Translations under genes and position numbers: made by a program | Shown here: piece after piece, positions 11,086 to 25,140 of the stretch | Layout: each line of letters opens with the position of its first letter | Numbering within the stretch: position 1 is the stretch's first letter | Notes under the pieces: model-generated | Database searches by the model: none | What the model was told of the DNA's origin: nothing | Seen by the model: the letters and a program-made list of their open reading frames with translations, nothing else | Assembly (NCBI GenBank): GCA_025403435.1 | Contig: CM046344.1 | Coordinates: 18,457,652-18,521,651, forward strand | From: Artocarpus heterophyllus | Taxonomy: Eukaryota > Streptophyta > Magnoliopsida > Rosales > Moraceae | DNA: 64,000 nt | Direction: 5' to 3'

Positions 11086-14000
11086 TAGAGACTTGTTTGA
11101 TTGAAGAATCAAGTGACACTTGGGTCATAGATTCTAGAGCAACTAATTATATTTATGTTCCTCTGTAGGGGTTTAAAGAAACGAAAAGGCTGATACATGA
11201 AGACTTCACGCATTGGATGGGCGATGGGTCATTGGTGTTGGCTGAAGCAGCGAGAGATGTCCTTCTTCATGTTGATAATTATAGGAGTTTAGTTTTACGA
11301 GATTGTTTTAATGTTCCTAAACTTAGAAGGAATTTAATTTCTATAGCTTGTTTATTTAAAGACTCTTATATAGTTTCTTTTAATAATAAAGTGTTGATTC
11401 GTAAAAATAAATCTTTTATCTAGGAAGGATGGATGCAAAACAATCTATATTTTATCAAACCTAAGATGGACTTGCTGCTTAACACTGAGGTTAATGATAA
11501 TAACTCTAAAAAACTTAAATCTTTTTACTTTAATAAGACCTATCTTTGACATTTGTGACTAGATTATATTAGCCTAAATAGGATTGAAAGGTTGGTAAAG
11601 GATAGACCTTTAAGTCACTTGAAGGTGGAATCTATACCACAATGTGAATCTTGTTTGGAGGGTAAAATGACCAAAAGACCATTTCGGTCTAAGGCAAATA
11701 GGGCTGAAGGGGTTCTAGAACTTGTGCATAATGATATTTGCAGTCCCATGAATATCCAAGCATGAGGAGGGTATGAGTATTTCGTTACTTTTATTAATGA
11801 TTACTCAAGATATGGGTACATCTACCTAATGCATCACAAAAGCAAAACTTATGACAAGTTCAGGGAGTTTCGAGATTAAGTGGAAAAGCAATTAAATAAA
11901 ACTAAAAAAGCACTTTGATCTGATCGAGGTGGTGAATACCTCTTCGATGAGTTCTTGGAACACTCATTAGAGAATGGGATTTTATCCCATTTGATTACGC
12001 CAGGTACTCCAGAGCAAAATCGCATGGCTAAGAGAAGAAATAGGACTTTGTAGGACATGGTCAAGTCCATGGTGAGTTATTCATCACTGCCTTTATCCTT
12101 TTCGGGATATGCACTATAAACCACATGTTATCATTTGAATAATGTGCCTTCAAAATTGGTTCCTAAAACTCCTCACAAGTTGTGTATGGGCAAGAAAACA
12201 TCCTTAAACTATATTCGCATATAGGGATATCTGGCTCATGTCTTGAGTAAGGAAGCGAATAAGTTGGAAGCACGTTTGAAAGTTTGTGTGTTTGTAGGAT
12301 ATCCAAAAGGGACTTTATTTTTATAACCCAGAGGAAAATAAAGTCGTGGTTTCTACAAATGCAACTTTCCTTGAGAAAAGTTACATGGACAGCTTTAAGC
12401 CTCGAAGTAAAATGGCACCTAAGGAGTTGGTTAGTGATTCGATCACTCTGGGGGTTTCGAATGAAACCGTTCCAATCAGTATAGAAAAACCAACCGAACA
12501 ACAACCTAAGGGGCTTCGACATAGTGGGAGGATCATGTGTCAATCCGAGAGGTATATGTTCAATGGTGAAGCCTTCTTGGCTAAATCGGATGAACATGAC
12601 AGGAATCCTTTTACTTACAAAAAGGCTCTAGAGGATGTTGATTCAAAACTCTGGGCAGAAGCCATAAACCTTAAGATTAAGTCTATGGAGACTAATCGGG
12701 ACTGAGAAGTTGTGGATCTTCCCGAAGGGGTAAAACCCATAGGGTGTAAGTAGATCTAAAAGAGGAAGAGAGGAGCAGATGGAAACGTAGAAACCTATAA
12801 GGCTAGAATAGTAGCTAAGGGATACATGCAAAAGGAAGAAATCGATTATAAGAAAACCTTTTCGCTTGTAACCATGCTTAAGTCCATCCGCATTCTCTTG
12901 TCCATATCTGTCGCTCTCGACTACAAGATTTGGCAAATGGATGTCAAGACGGCTTTTTAAATTGGCTATCTTGATAAGTCCATATATATGATATAACTAG
13001 ACGGGTTCAAGGCTAAGGATCAAGAGGATAAGGTTTATACGCTGCTAAAGTCAATTCATGGATTTAAACAGGCTTCTCGTTCTCGAAACATAAGATTTGA
13101 TCAAGTGATCAAGACTTATAGGTTTGAACAAAACGTGAATGACCATATGTTTGCAAACACATAAAGGACAAAAAAGTGGTTTTCTACTGCTCTATGTAGA
13201 TAACATTTTGTTAATTGGCAATGATATTGGGGTATTATCATTGGTCAAATTATAGTTGACTAAGCAGTTTGACATAAAAGAGTTGGATAAAGCTAATTAT
13301 GTTCTTGGTGTCCAGATCTTTCAAGATAGGAAAAACATAATGATAGCTTTGTCTCAAGCTAGCTACATAGATAAAATTCTTAAGAGGATTGTAATGCAGT
13401 ATTTTAAGAAAGGTAGACAACCATCTAGGTTTGGAATTACTCTTTTTATGAAAGAATCAACAAAATTTGATGAAGAAAGAGAATACATGAAAAAGGTGCC
13501 TTATGCTTCGATAGTGGGTAGTTTCATGTATGCCATGCTTTCCACACGACCAGATATTAGTGATGCGGTCGGGATAGTAAGTTGATGTCAGTCAGATCTA
13601 GGACCAAACCATTGGGTTGCGATCAAGCATATTTTCATGTACTTAAGAAGGACTTGAAGGTATAAGCTTGTATATTCAGGTGAGGATTTAACACCTTTAG
13701 GATATACTGATTCAGGTTTTCAATCCTGTCTAGATTCGAGGAGATTGACTTCTGGTTGTGTGTTTACTTTAAATGGCAGTGCCATTGTTTAGAGAAATGT
13801 CAAGCAAGTTACTTTTCATGTTCAATAATGGAGGCTGAGTATGTGGTAGCTAGTGATACTTCGAAAAAAAGTAGTGTGGCACCGCAAGTTCCTTGAGGAT
13901 CTTGAGATAGTTCTTGGCATAGATAAGACAGTATCGGTATATTGTGATAACATTGCAGTGATAGCTAATGCTAAAGAACCAAGGTTTCATAAGAAGAGTA

Positions 14001-14190
14001 AGCATATTGATTGGAAGTATCATGTGATAAAGGACTTCGTTGAGGGCAAGCATGTTGCTATATACAAAATTGCATCTGAGGATAATTTTGCTGATCCATT
14101 CATAGAGACACTAACTACGAGAGTTTTCAAGAGGTATGTAGAAGTTATGGGGATGTGGGATATGCCATATTTACTCACTTATTGTAACTG
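11086..14190 (+). pseudogene. pol of element D (protease, integrase, reverse transcriptase, RNase H; broken)
   Basis: In order: the protease active-site region 'WVIDSRATN' at about 11121 (the canonical DSGA glycine has become Arg), the pre-integrase zinc domain, integrase core, reverse transcriptase from about 12700, and RNase H to about 14180 ending near a 'DNFADPF' motif. The catalytic YVDD of the reverse transcriptase appears as YVDN at about 13190-13203. Multiple stops and frameshifts break every domain. Confidence 0.85.
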
Positions 14191-14196
14191 GGAGAT

Positions 14197-16130
14197 TGTT
14201 AGACATGTATGCCCTAAGGAGCAAAATGAATTATGTTTTTGGAGATATTTTGTCAATAAAGAATTTATTTATTATTTATATACTAATTATTATCCTCTTT
14301 ACGTTCATATTTTGTTGAATGAATGATAAGCAAACAAAAGTCTGAGACTGTCAGTCTAAACCTTTGAGAATCTGTCATAAGATGGATAGATTATGTGGAA
14401 GACATGATTCCAAAGGTAACGGTCTAAATCATAAGATCCATAATTAAGGGAACAAAGTTGGGCACTTTATTCATACAAAGATTATTATGTTGTCTATATC
14501 CCTAACGAGAGTTAGTTTGTCTTAACCATCGGAGGTGGACTCCATGAATAGAAACATTGGTGCATTGCCATAAGTGATGATGTATTGGCTTGGGACATAA
14601 AGTGGAATTGCTTTGAATTAATAATTCTGTCTTGGCAAATCAATTCACTTTAAACAATCATATGTGTCGTATCTTAATCTTGAAATGAATAGTCGGCCCA
14701 TGTCTTGACTTTTGTTTTTTGATGTACCAAAGGGTGACATCCATATTTCATGATGGCACGTATACCGGTACATTGAGACATGACTCTTGATAGCATAGAC
14801 TTGTTATTCATAGATACAGAATCCATAGCTCCTATTTAGGAGTCGATGATATCCTATTATTTGTGTTATCCTGTAATTGGAAGACTAGAGTGCTTAACTA
14901 TTTAGAGACATAGGTGTAACTGAATGGTATACTGTCTTTGGATAGTAAGTTTTTCGATGGTGAGATAAGGGAACGTAACAGAAAAAATAATTAGCACGGT
15001 AAGACAGAATTTATCCATAAGTTGATACTGGATATCTTGTGGGATACGATACATTATGATATGTTATGAATACTTAGCTATTTAGGCTTCGTAATATTAT
15101 ATAGTTCGAGAGTGCAACTCTAAGCTTTTAGTGGAGTAGCGTTAGAGTTGATAACTATGAAACATATATCTGGGATATTGGATTTTATAATTATTAGGAG
15201 CATAAATTATATAGGTCCATCGTGTCCCCTTTGCTAGCTCATAATAAATCCTGTAATGATACGGTGTGCTTTTTCAATAAATTGGTGACTTATGTTAAAT
15301 TATTAGATTGGTGAAATTCGATAGGATCAGATAATTCATGTCTACTTATCAGTTGAATTAATTTTCTAAATTAATTCAAGATAAACTTGTTGAATTATCT
15401 GGAATATTTATTTTCCTAGATATTATCTAGATATGGTTGTTTTAATAAGATAACTTCTCTATTAGGTTATTTAAATTAAAACTAAAGCTTTATCCAAAAA
15501 ATCTCAGGTGGCAAATAAAAGGATTCTCAAGGATCATACTATCGTAAGTTCAGTAGGCCGATAAGTTAGTTCGGCCTGCGGATGGAGCAAGTTCAATGGG
15601 CCAATCTGTTAGTTCGGCCTGCTAATCTAATGATAATTTGATCACGTGTTTCAGATGCTATTTTATAAGATATGCATCCAGTTCAAATTTTTGAGGCTTT
15701 ATCTTATAATGACCAACTTCGAGGACAACCTCTATAAATAAGGAGTGGGTTTTCTAAGTTATTTAGATTAGTTGAGAAATTAAGAGTGAAGACTCTAGTC
15801 TGTGAGTCTCTGAAACTCCCTGAAGAGCTAATGTTCACAAATCACAAACGTTAGTTCTAAGTTTTCTCAATTGGTTGGAAGAAGGGTCACTAGGGAAGAG
15901 CTGTACAAGGTGTGCCCACACATATACCGATCTTGGATAGAGCATAGTAAAGAAGACTAGTTGGTTGAGGCTCTTCTGGAACGCCTTTCTCTTCACAAAT
16001 TGCAGGAGCTTTTCGGCATACAAGGTTAGTAAGATCTGGTTAATTTATGCAAATAGCAAGCCAAACTTGTATTTTAGAAAATATTTTGATTAAAATTTTA
16101 AAATTTCTACTAAGTACTATTTTTTCAACA
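14197..16130 (+). repeat. 3' LTR of element D
   Basis: The LTR is 1,934 bp, starting TGTTAGACATG directly after the purine-rich 'aactgggagat' and ending TTTTTCAACA before the TTAAT duplication. It contains two GGCCTGC-type motifs near 15570-15625, where the 5' LTR has one decayed copy. Confidence 0.9.
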
Positions 16131-17592
16131 TTAATTGTCAATGCGTAAGATCTATATATTCACGAACAAAAACTTGGCATGGTAATATAGGAAGTTAGGA
16201 ACATTTCTCACAGATATGGAATCTACAACTTTTACTGGATAGGATGTTAAGATAATATTCTTATGAATATTAATTCGAGAACTAGGATGCAGAGATCTAA
16301 TTGTTTGATATGGATTATCAGACATTACTTAAAATCCTCATTTATGATTTGTTCATAAAAAGGTTATCCATTAGAGAATTCAAGAAACTCATGAACAAAG
16401 AAGTAATTAGAGATGTTGCTAGAAAATAATAAACTTAGCTCTAATTATGAATATTATTGTGAAGGGTATTATCACATGGTAAATGATTATATCAATGGAC
16501 AACTTTATTGTTATCATTTAATATTTAAGGTTCTATATAATTATGTATATAATTTAAGAGTGCAGCTTCCATTTCCAATAGTAGTGCAAACTAGAGTTAA
16601 TAATTATTATTAATTTAATTATGAGATAATTAAATTGTAAAAAATTATTGGAGCCTAGATTATATATATCTATTGGGTCCACTTGCGAGCTCTATAATAT
16701 TCTTTTAAATAGGTCAATAGAAATTTCTTGGATTATTTCTAATCTGTAAGAGGAGAATTGAAAATTCATATAATGCACCACCTGCACTATGTGTGGTGCC
16801 ACCCACTATACTCTAGGGGTACATATGGTGTCAATTCGATGAGTAAGAGACTTAAATATAACACATGATTTTTATGTGATCTATTTGTAATCTTAGTATA
16901 GAAAAATATCTTTTTTAAAAGTTAAAATAGATTCTACATGGAAATTATTTCTTTTATGAGATAATATAATTTATTAAGAAATTGTGGATGATATTTATTT
17001 TAAAAGCTAAAATAAATAGCATCTCAATTTGAACTCAAATTGGATCTCAGATAGATACTGGATGGATATAAAATCACACTAATTGAGGTAGTTAGGACAC
17101 ATGTCATTCTTCTATTGGAGAGATGACAGATCACGTCTAACCACCTTAGTTGTGGGCATAATTATCTCCAACAGAATCTTAGTGGAGATTCTATTCCAAC
17201 TACCTAGCTTAATGTATCAATAAATAAACCTTGGAGATTCTATTTTTCATAGACTTGGCCTTTATTTAGAATTTCTTTATTGCTTTCCCATTCATAGCTT
17301 TAAAGAATCTCTGCAGAGAAGAAATTAGAAGGAGATATTAAGGAGATTTTCTAAGAATTTTCACTGGTGCTCACACAACAGTTGACTAGAAAGAGAAGAA
17401 TAACAAAGAAGATATGAAGGTTTTGGAACACTTAATAGTCTAGAGCTGTTGTCAAACCCGTAAATTTATGTTTTATTTAATTATTATATGTAGCATTATG
17501 AAAAGGGTCTTAAAAGTTTAAAAAAAGTTTTAAAAATTCTATTTTGCTAGGTTTTCACGGATTTTATTGAAATTTTTCCAAACAAACCAACA
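16131..17592 (+). mobile_element. Right part of the LTR of old copia element E
   Basis: Sequence continuing the LTR interrupted at 8173. It starts with the second TTAAT duplication and ends CCAACA, the complement of the TGTTGG start at 7662. Weak collinearity with the D LTR persists, for example a block around 'gagtgcagctt' followed by 'gggtccacttgcgagct', so E belongs to a related family. Confidence 0.7.
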
Positions 17593-17927
17593 GATTTATG
17601 AACCTTTTATATTATTATAATTAATTATATTCTTATTTATTTATTTTCGTTTGTTAAATTTATGATATTGTGTTGAAATATGCATAATAGAATATTTTAG
17701 GTTGATTGCATTTTTTTATTTTTGGATTTTATACTAAATAGGCATAGAGAAGTGTTTGATCAAAACTTGAGTTTTTTCCTAAATTTTTAATTATTTCTTT
17801 ATAAATTTTCTTTTTGTTTACTCCATATGTCAACTTGGTTACCTACATGAGAAATACTTAAAAAAAAAGTTTTGGTTACTAAGGAGGACCCGAGACGTGC
17901 CTCGAGACTAGTCCTTAATATACAGAA

Positions 17928-18047
17928 GTGGCAATAATGTTGCATTTTTATTCTTCAATATGTGTGCTGGCTCGGTTACCCTTCTAGGTGGTAACAATGT
18001 TGCATTTTTTGTCCTTTAACAAGTGTGCTTGCTTTGTTACTTTTTTA
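17928..18047. repeat. Two tandem copies of a 60-bp unit
   Basis: Copies start at 17928 (gtggcaataatgttgcattt) and 17988 (gtggtaacaatgttgcattt) and both continue through a 'gtgtgct' and a 'ggttac/tgttac' block. They differ at about a dozen positions. Confidence 0.7.
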
Positions 18048-21000
18048 TTTATTTTTCAACTTATTGCTTGGTTGCTTTTTTAATATTTCTCATGAACATA
18101 TATATATTTTTTAACCCTTACTTAAATATACCTTTACATAATCTGTTAAAACATTATTTCTCACATATGGCTCGAATAAATTTTTATAATATAATTTTTC
18201 TCTTGATATAATTTCTCTTAAATATGTCAATATATTTTCTTTAAATCTTATATTTATTGTGTAAGTGTTTCGTTCAAAATATAAACACAGCGCCTTTTTT
18301 ACTTCAACTTAAAAATGCTCAACACATGCTTATCGCTTGGTCTTTTTTCGTTTAGAAATCTTGTATTTTTTTTAAAGATACCTTTTCTGTAATCCCCTTC
18401 TGAAAAAAATTATCAAGTTTTTTCAACGTTTTTAATTTTTGATATGCAGCCTTTTTATTATTGTTTTTCAAAAAATATTTCAACTGGTGGACTATTATAT
18501 TCTATAGTCTCTATAATTCTATATCCGTAGATATATTAAAGAGTCTATAAAAACTGACTGTTCCCTTTTTGGTAGTCCAATTTGTACCGTTTTAGTGCCT
18601 TTTAAATTTTTTTCTTATTTTCTTTTGCTTTTTTCTTTCTTTGTTTTCCTTCTTTTTTTTTTTTTTGCTTTTTTTTTTTTTAAATTTCGGTTATCTACCA
18701 TAGTCTCTTACCTTTCAAATAAAAATAAAAATAAAAATTGTATAACCAGTCCTAATCCTTTTTTTTTTTGTTTAGAGTATATTTTTATTCTGTTTGTTCC
18801 TTTACTATTCTATTCCTCGCAAAACCCTAACTTGTTGTACTTTATCTATGTTATGTTTTGCCTAACAAAGTCAAGTCATTAAATAAAGAAACAAAATTGT
18901 ATATTTTATAAATATCAAGATAGTTAGACTTGAAAAAGTAAATGTCAATGGTCAAAATGAAACAAATTTATATCTTTAGAGGTTATTTGTACAAATAACT
19001 TTTTTTTAAAAAAATTAAGTAAAATTTTAATTGTATTTATTAAAAATGTATTTATACCAAGTATATGGAGAAGTGTTTGATCAAATAACTTCTAAATATA
19101 TTATTTTTTATTCCATTTTTTATCCAAATAAGTTGGTTTCCTCATTAAATATCAAAATGAAGTTGAATTAAAAAATATGCACCTTTAACTTAATCTCAGA
19201 AAAATTATTATGATTGAGAAATGTCATTATTTATTAGTATTAATTATTATTTTTTCATAAAATTAGAACTACTACCACTTTTGAAGGAAAAAAAAAATAC
19301 TACACAGTGTACACGTGCCTAAAGCACATGCCTGGTGCTAGTTACTTGTAAATGTGGTGTACATGTCTGTTTGCACTTATATATACTCTTTATTATTTCG
19401 CAACAAAAGGAATTGCTTTTGCAAAATGAAATTTAAATATAATCCTTGTGGATTCAAGTTGAACTGCAATGCCATTGGCAAACAACAAAGTAGAACTACA
19501 ATGAATGGAGCTCAAATTTGTCACTTTCGCTCTATTATTTTATCTAATGAGGCAGACTTAATTCCTTGTCTATTGACATATTTGTCCTCATTACAAAAAA
19601 TAGTATTTGATACTAAAACGTAACATCAACAGAATGCTCCTATCTTTTATATGGACAAATTAAACAAATTAATAAAATGACTTTAGATGTGCCACGTTTG
19701 AAGCCCTTGTAGATACTGAAATAATTACAAGAATCGTTGTTTGAACTTTATCAATATTCAGCGATATGGTGGGGACCTCCTCTTTTCCTATTTTATAATG
19801 ATAATGAAAGGCTTTAGTTTATCTTTTTATAATATGCAGCTGCAGCATTAAAATATTATTCCATAATCTTATTTTTTCCTTTCGAGAAGTTGTACCTTTT
19901 ATTATTATTTTACATATTATAAGATAAATAAACAATTATTTTATATATTATAAGATAGATAAACAATTTTTTTAGGAATATAATTAAACAAAGTTGACTT
20001 CTATAATATTTCCACAATTTATAAGAAAATGGTCGGTCCAATGGTGATACAAACCGGGCAGATGCTTACGTGTTAACGTATCGTAACATTGCTAGAATAT
20101 AGTTGAAACTATAAGTTGAAATAAAAACACTGTAGCAACATACGAGAGCTTTATATTATAATAAATTTTACTTTACACTATAATATATGAGAGCTAATTT
20201 TACACTATAATCATTAAAACTTATTAGTTTTAATTAGTTTATCAAACGAAGCTATAAAATGAAGCAAATTTGGTACGATGGAGGATGAAATGAGGCCAAA
20301 AAGATTTTGACAAAAGTCACTTTGGTGTTTTTAGAAATGTTTTTGCACGTTTTTTTAAGTAAAAAAATTTAAAAACACTTGGCATTATTTTCTAATTTTA
20401 CAAAATAAAACCATTTTAGCTTATTTTAAAACCACTACCAAACAGTTGTAATTTTTGACTTTTAAAATGTTTGAAGGTTCATCCATATCTATTAACTTGT
20501 TTCAATTTTAGTCTTTATTACATTCTACAGTGTTAAAATAATGATAGAATATACATGTGGTGCTAGCAAAAAATAATATTTGCTAACAAAACATAGAATA
20601 TGCACTTGATTCTGACACAAAATGTAAAATAACACTATGTTAAGTGAAAATCATCTATATTTTGTTCTGTTTTTAACACCAGTAAATAAAATGACTAAAA
20701 TCAAAACAGATTTTTTTTTGCTCAAAATTAAAATTAAAACATATTTGATAAATTAAGGATGAAATTTGACAATTTTAAAGTCAGAGATTTAAGTGGAATT
20801 CACAATTTTATTGATTTATTAATCTTGTGAGCTTTCAAGCCTACATATGAGTGGAACTTTTCTCTAAACCCCGCAGTAAACTCTATTTTAGCAAATTAGA
20901 CGGTCTTATAAAGGTAGATGTTAAAGCTAATGTTATATACGGTTTAAAAAATGAAAAAAATATATATATTTAAAATGACATATCATTTTGTACTTTGACG

Positions 21001-23731
21001 TATAATGTTATTTGAAATGTTATAATAATAAATGTTATTGTGGTTTAAAATTTGTAATAGTAAAACTTTAACTTATAAATAATTTGAAATGATAATATTA
21101 TGATTTATAAGAAAAACTCACTAACACTATTTGTTAAATTTGACACCAGTTCACTTAATTATATCATATATGCCAAATCAATTTGACACCAACAATAACA
21201 TTATATTATAAAGTAATTTTTCAATTTAAATATTAGAATTTCACGTTGGCATATTAATTTACTTTACATTAGAGATAAGTGGTTTTCTACTTATAAGACT
21301 CTATGAAGTACAAAACAATTCTGGATAATAATAAATACTCTTTTTTTGTTATTGTACTTTCATCACAAATTAATATTATTGAGGGCATATTTGGTAATAT
21401 ATGTGTACACTTTTTCTTTTTTTGTTTTTTAAAACAAAAAGGTGAAAATTCTATTTTCATAAAACGATCAATGACCTTATTTTTTTATGAAATTATTATC
21501 AATCTTTTTTAAATTGTGAGAAACAAAAATTTCTTCTCTTGAAAAATTATTAAAACAAAATTTTAGATTATGGTTACTAAAGAACTACTACTGAGGTCAA
21601 GCCAACAAGCCTAGACCGTTGGCAAGGTAAGGCTGGGAAAGGTTAAAAGTTGGAGATGGAGTCGGGCTGATGAGCAGGCACCATCGATAGTGTCAAGCCA
21701 AAAGCAAATTTGGGGTCAGACTAATAGGGCGTTATCAGTGCCGAGTAGGACCAATGAGTTAATTCGAGGGTAACGATTCCTTGTACTCTTTCACCAAAAC
21801 CAAACGTTTAAGGTCTTCAAGTTTGCGCCGTTCTATCAAAACAAAATGCTTAACACAAGATGCAATTCATGCATCGATAGATGCCATATAAACCAAGAAA
21901 TAAGGACACCATTAATTCCTTCATCATTTCAACTAGACAATATTTGATGAGGAAATAGACTTGAATATTTATAACGCCATTGATTAGAAAAACGTTTAGA
22001 AGGAAAAAATAATAATAAAACAGGCCAACTAGCTTGTTGATTATGGCATGTGCCTCTATATTTTCTAATTTTGTACGCAAAATAATAAAGTAATGAGATC
22101 ACTTTCATTTTAAATGCTTTTTTGTGCTTAGCATATACATGGAACCAGACATTTTTTAAAAACTTTGATTAGTCAACATAAAACAGTAGGTACCAAAGTT
22201 TATAAAATTTCAACGGTTTATGATCTACGTGTATATTGAAAGCAAAATGAGAAGTTTTGCGAGGTATTATATTCAATAATTAATTGGATTTGTGAAACAA
22301 ATACCAGACTAGGTTAGAAGAATCTCCTTATAGCATTTAAGACAGACAATAATTCAATTAGTTGATAAATTGTTGTCGCTTTCTGAGTGTTATCTGCTTC
22401 CTTGTTTAGCCATTATTGACACAAAAAATATACATAACAAATATTATGTTTTGAAAATTGATAGACACACTGTTATAAGAAGAAAAATAAACCTCCATTC
22501 AATAGTTAATAGGTCGAGGACGTAGAAAAGGATGTTGTTTAATTTATAAAAGCAGAAAATTCGTTTCCAATGTATCAAAAAATGTAAACTCTTGACAATT
22601 ATAACTTTGTCTTTCTGCTCTTGAAAGAAGCTAAAAAGATAATTTCTTCTATAAAAACAAATCGTTTAATTCACTTGAGAAGCTTTTTATAGATAAAAAT
22701 TGATTTTGTCAAGTTGTTTTATTCTTCGTCAATTCAGTTCCATTATTAAATCCAAATGTAAAAGTCATACCTTCTGAATAATGAATAATAAATGAAGAGG
22801 AAAAGAAGAGAAAGTCTACGTACAAAACAGTTCTTCTTTTATATGAAGGAAACAGTCAAACATCCTTTTAAAAAGGAGGTTTTGACGAAAGGGGAAAAAA
22901 AAATCATAATTGGGAAAATAGTTTTTTTTTTTAAGAAAAAAAACACGTTTTTTTAAACAGTTAAACTGTTTTATTTTTTAAAAAAAAAAACGAAAATAAC
23001 TGTAACGAGAAGAGAAACCTCAACAGAGTGAAAAGAAAAAAATTAGAACTGTTTTCATACCTAAAAAACATGTTTTTTTTTTGCGTCAAAAAACTGCAAA
23101 AAAAAAAATCATTTTACCAAAATCAGTTTTTCTTAAGGGTTACTTTTAAAAACGTTTACAAATTGACAAATTCATAAGCCAAATTGATAAGTTTATAATT
23201 ATGAAACAATAAAAAAAAAAAATATTCAGGAGGAGTTAATCCTGTAAAAATTTGTAGATAGCAATAATATAAACAAAATCTTTTTTTTTCTCTCTCTATT
23301 TGTGTCGTATGTCCATGACGTCTTGAATTAACAAACAATGTTGACGACGTCGTTTATTGTGGCGCAGCAAGCCCTGTCAAATTAATAGCAACGTGTGTTC
23401 ATCAACCAGGTTTGCATCTCATAATTCATGAAATTTGCGTATTATCTAATTTTTAGATTAATAACAAAAATTCTCCCTTACTTTTTGTAACAATATGTCT
23501 CTAAATTTTAAGGTAATATGCATTCTAGTCGATCTATAACATATGAATAATAAAAATAATACTAAATACCAAAGTCTCACTGCACAATATGTACAAAATT
23601 GAATGACTAACCATGCAAAAATATCTATATCTATATCTATAAATAGATAAAGGTGACAAAAGATGTTATATTAAAAATATAATAAATACAATACGCACTT
23701 ACCTAGCAGGTATTTTTAACATATGTGTTTT

Positions 23732-23755
23732 TATATATATATATATATATATATA
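23732..23755. repeat. TA dinucleotide microsatellite
   Basis: About twelve uninterrupted TA units. Confidence 0.9.
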
Positions 23756-24923
23756 ATAGCCAAAGGAATTTTGGATACTTCTTCTTCTTTCACCACATAA
23801 CAATTCCTCAATTACTCTTATTATTTTTGTTATCTTTTTTTTTCTTTTACTTTTTTTTTAAATTTCCCCTCTTTTTTTTTTCTTTTTTTTTTTTTTCTAT
23901 TTGGGCTTTTCCTAAAAATTCCTATACACTCTACTTTTTTTCTTTCTCACGGGCACTTCTTTAGAATACATTTTCGTTTTCTTCTATGTTTCTATTAAAA
24001 TATTTTCTTTCAAATGAGTCCTTACTTTGTTTTTGCAATCTTTATTGCATCAAAATACAGTTATAGTTTTTTTTTTCCTAATTAGTGTGCTAAACATGTT
24101 TTTTTTTAAACGTCTCTTTTAAAATATTCTTTACTCAACTCTTTCAATAATTATTTATTCATAAATATCATTTTTTGAATTTGTTCAAGTAATTTTCATT
24201 AATTATATCCCATTTAAATATTTTCTTTAATGTGTCAAATGGTATACCAAATGCAAAAAAATCAATATTTTAAATTTTTACACGTGGATAGAGTAAATAT
24301 TGTTGTGGTGTTTGGGAGAAAAGTTGAAATGTTGTGCTTAAAACCACAAACTGTAAAATATAAGAGCTTTATGGTCTAGTACATTTTTACTTTTTGTATC
24401 ATGTGAAAGTTTCACATATGCTTGAAAATGTGCAGTCAGAACAAGTCAAGATATGCTGTCTTATTTTCTTGTCCATTTAGATGTTTCACAAATAAAATTT
24501 TGACACATAAGTGAATTTTTTAATCACTTTTAATATTTAGATTCTATTTATGTGTTTAGGTTATTGAGTTTAAATGATGTGTCAAAATTTAATTAAGAGA
24601 TGGTTAAGAAGACACGAAAATGAGATAACAGATTTGGACTTGGTTGGAACCATAACCTCAAACATAGTTAAGCCTTTGTTTGAGAGCTTTTTTTTAACAT
24701 AAAAATTTTAACTGCTATAGTGTAAAATTTTTCATATACTATAATAAAAAAATAAAAATTTGATACGGTATATATTCTTACGTTTTGCAATTTTTTAGTT
24801 TTAATAGAGTTTTCAAACCCCACACTAATAAAAAAAAAAAAAAAGGTGGGTAAAGTGGACATTGGAGTTTGGACAAGTGTGGCGGGTAGAGTAGAAGTCC
24901 AGAAGAGAGACGTATGTTGTATG

Positions 24924-24931
24924 TATAAAAG
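24924..24931 (+). promoter_or_regulatory. Candidate TATA box of the bHLH gene
   Basis: TATAAAAG lies about 75-130 bp before a pyrimidine-rich stretch (25005-25050) typical of plant transcription starts and about 860 bp before the main start codon. It is the best TATA match upstream of the gene; the true start site is not visible from sequence. Confidence 0.4.
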
Positions 24932-25098
24932 AGCTTATAAAGATAAGAAAAGCCATCTAGTGCGCGTAATTTTGGACTTTGGACTCCCAAAAAGCTGCAT
25001 TTGTTCTCTTTCGTTTTTTTCCCCTCTCTCTCTTTCCCTCCGATCTGACATTTTCTCTTCACAAATTTCACTCCTCACGCAGAGCTCACTGCGAGTTA

Positions 25099-25140
25099 TG
25101 GAGGCGAACGAATTCGATCTTCGTCAACAGAATTTCTGAT
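25099..25140 (+). CDS. Short first upstream ORF in the bHLH leader (13 codons)
   Basis: An ATG at 25099 opens 13 codons ending TGA at 25138-25140. If transcription starts near 24955-25050, this is the first ATG in the mRNA. It may only add mild translational drag, and I have no evidence that its peptide is conserved. Confidence 0.3.

Larger units (their letters stand above)
8174..16130 (+). mobile_element. Copia element D, complete structure but badly decayed
   Basis: This is a full Ty1/copia layout: 5' LTR 8174-10010, primer site, gag, protease, integrase, reverse transcriptase, RNase H, polypurine tract and 3' LTR 14197-16130. Both LTRs start TGTTA and end TTTTTCAACA. Perfect 5-bp target duplications TTAAT flank it (8169-8173 and 16131-16135). 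The coding part has dozens of stops and frameshifts and cannot be active. The target is the LTR of the older copia E, so D is younger than E. The domain order integrase before reverse transcriptase identifies copia; with LTRs near 1.9 kb an Angela/Tork-like lineage is possible but not shown. Confidence 0.93.
17593..24900. other. Long AT-rich intergenic region without a recognised gene
   Basis: I find no exon, RNA gene or complete element here. It contains poly-T tracts (18640-18780, 23820-23900), a 60-bp tandem duplication (17928-18047), a TA microsatellite, and possible MITE remnants near 20085-20262 and 24672-24822. Those remnants share 'tatagtgtaaaattt'-type cores. Open frames at 18595-18882 and 23725-23964 are phenylalanine-rich products of poly-T runs. 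Confidence 0.55.

Noticed and set aside
18595..18882. Hydrophobic open frame on the plus strand (also 23725-23964)
   Set aside because: Both are phenylalanine- and leucine-rich translations of poly-T runs and are not coding.
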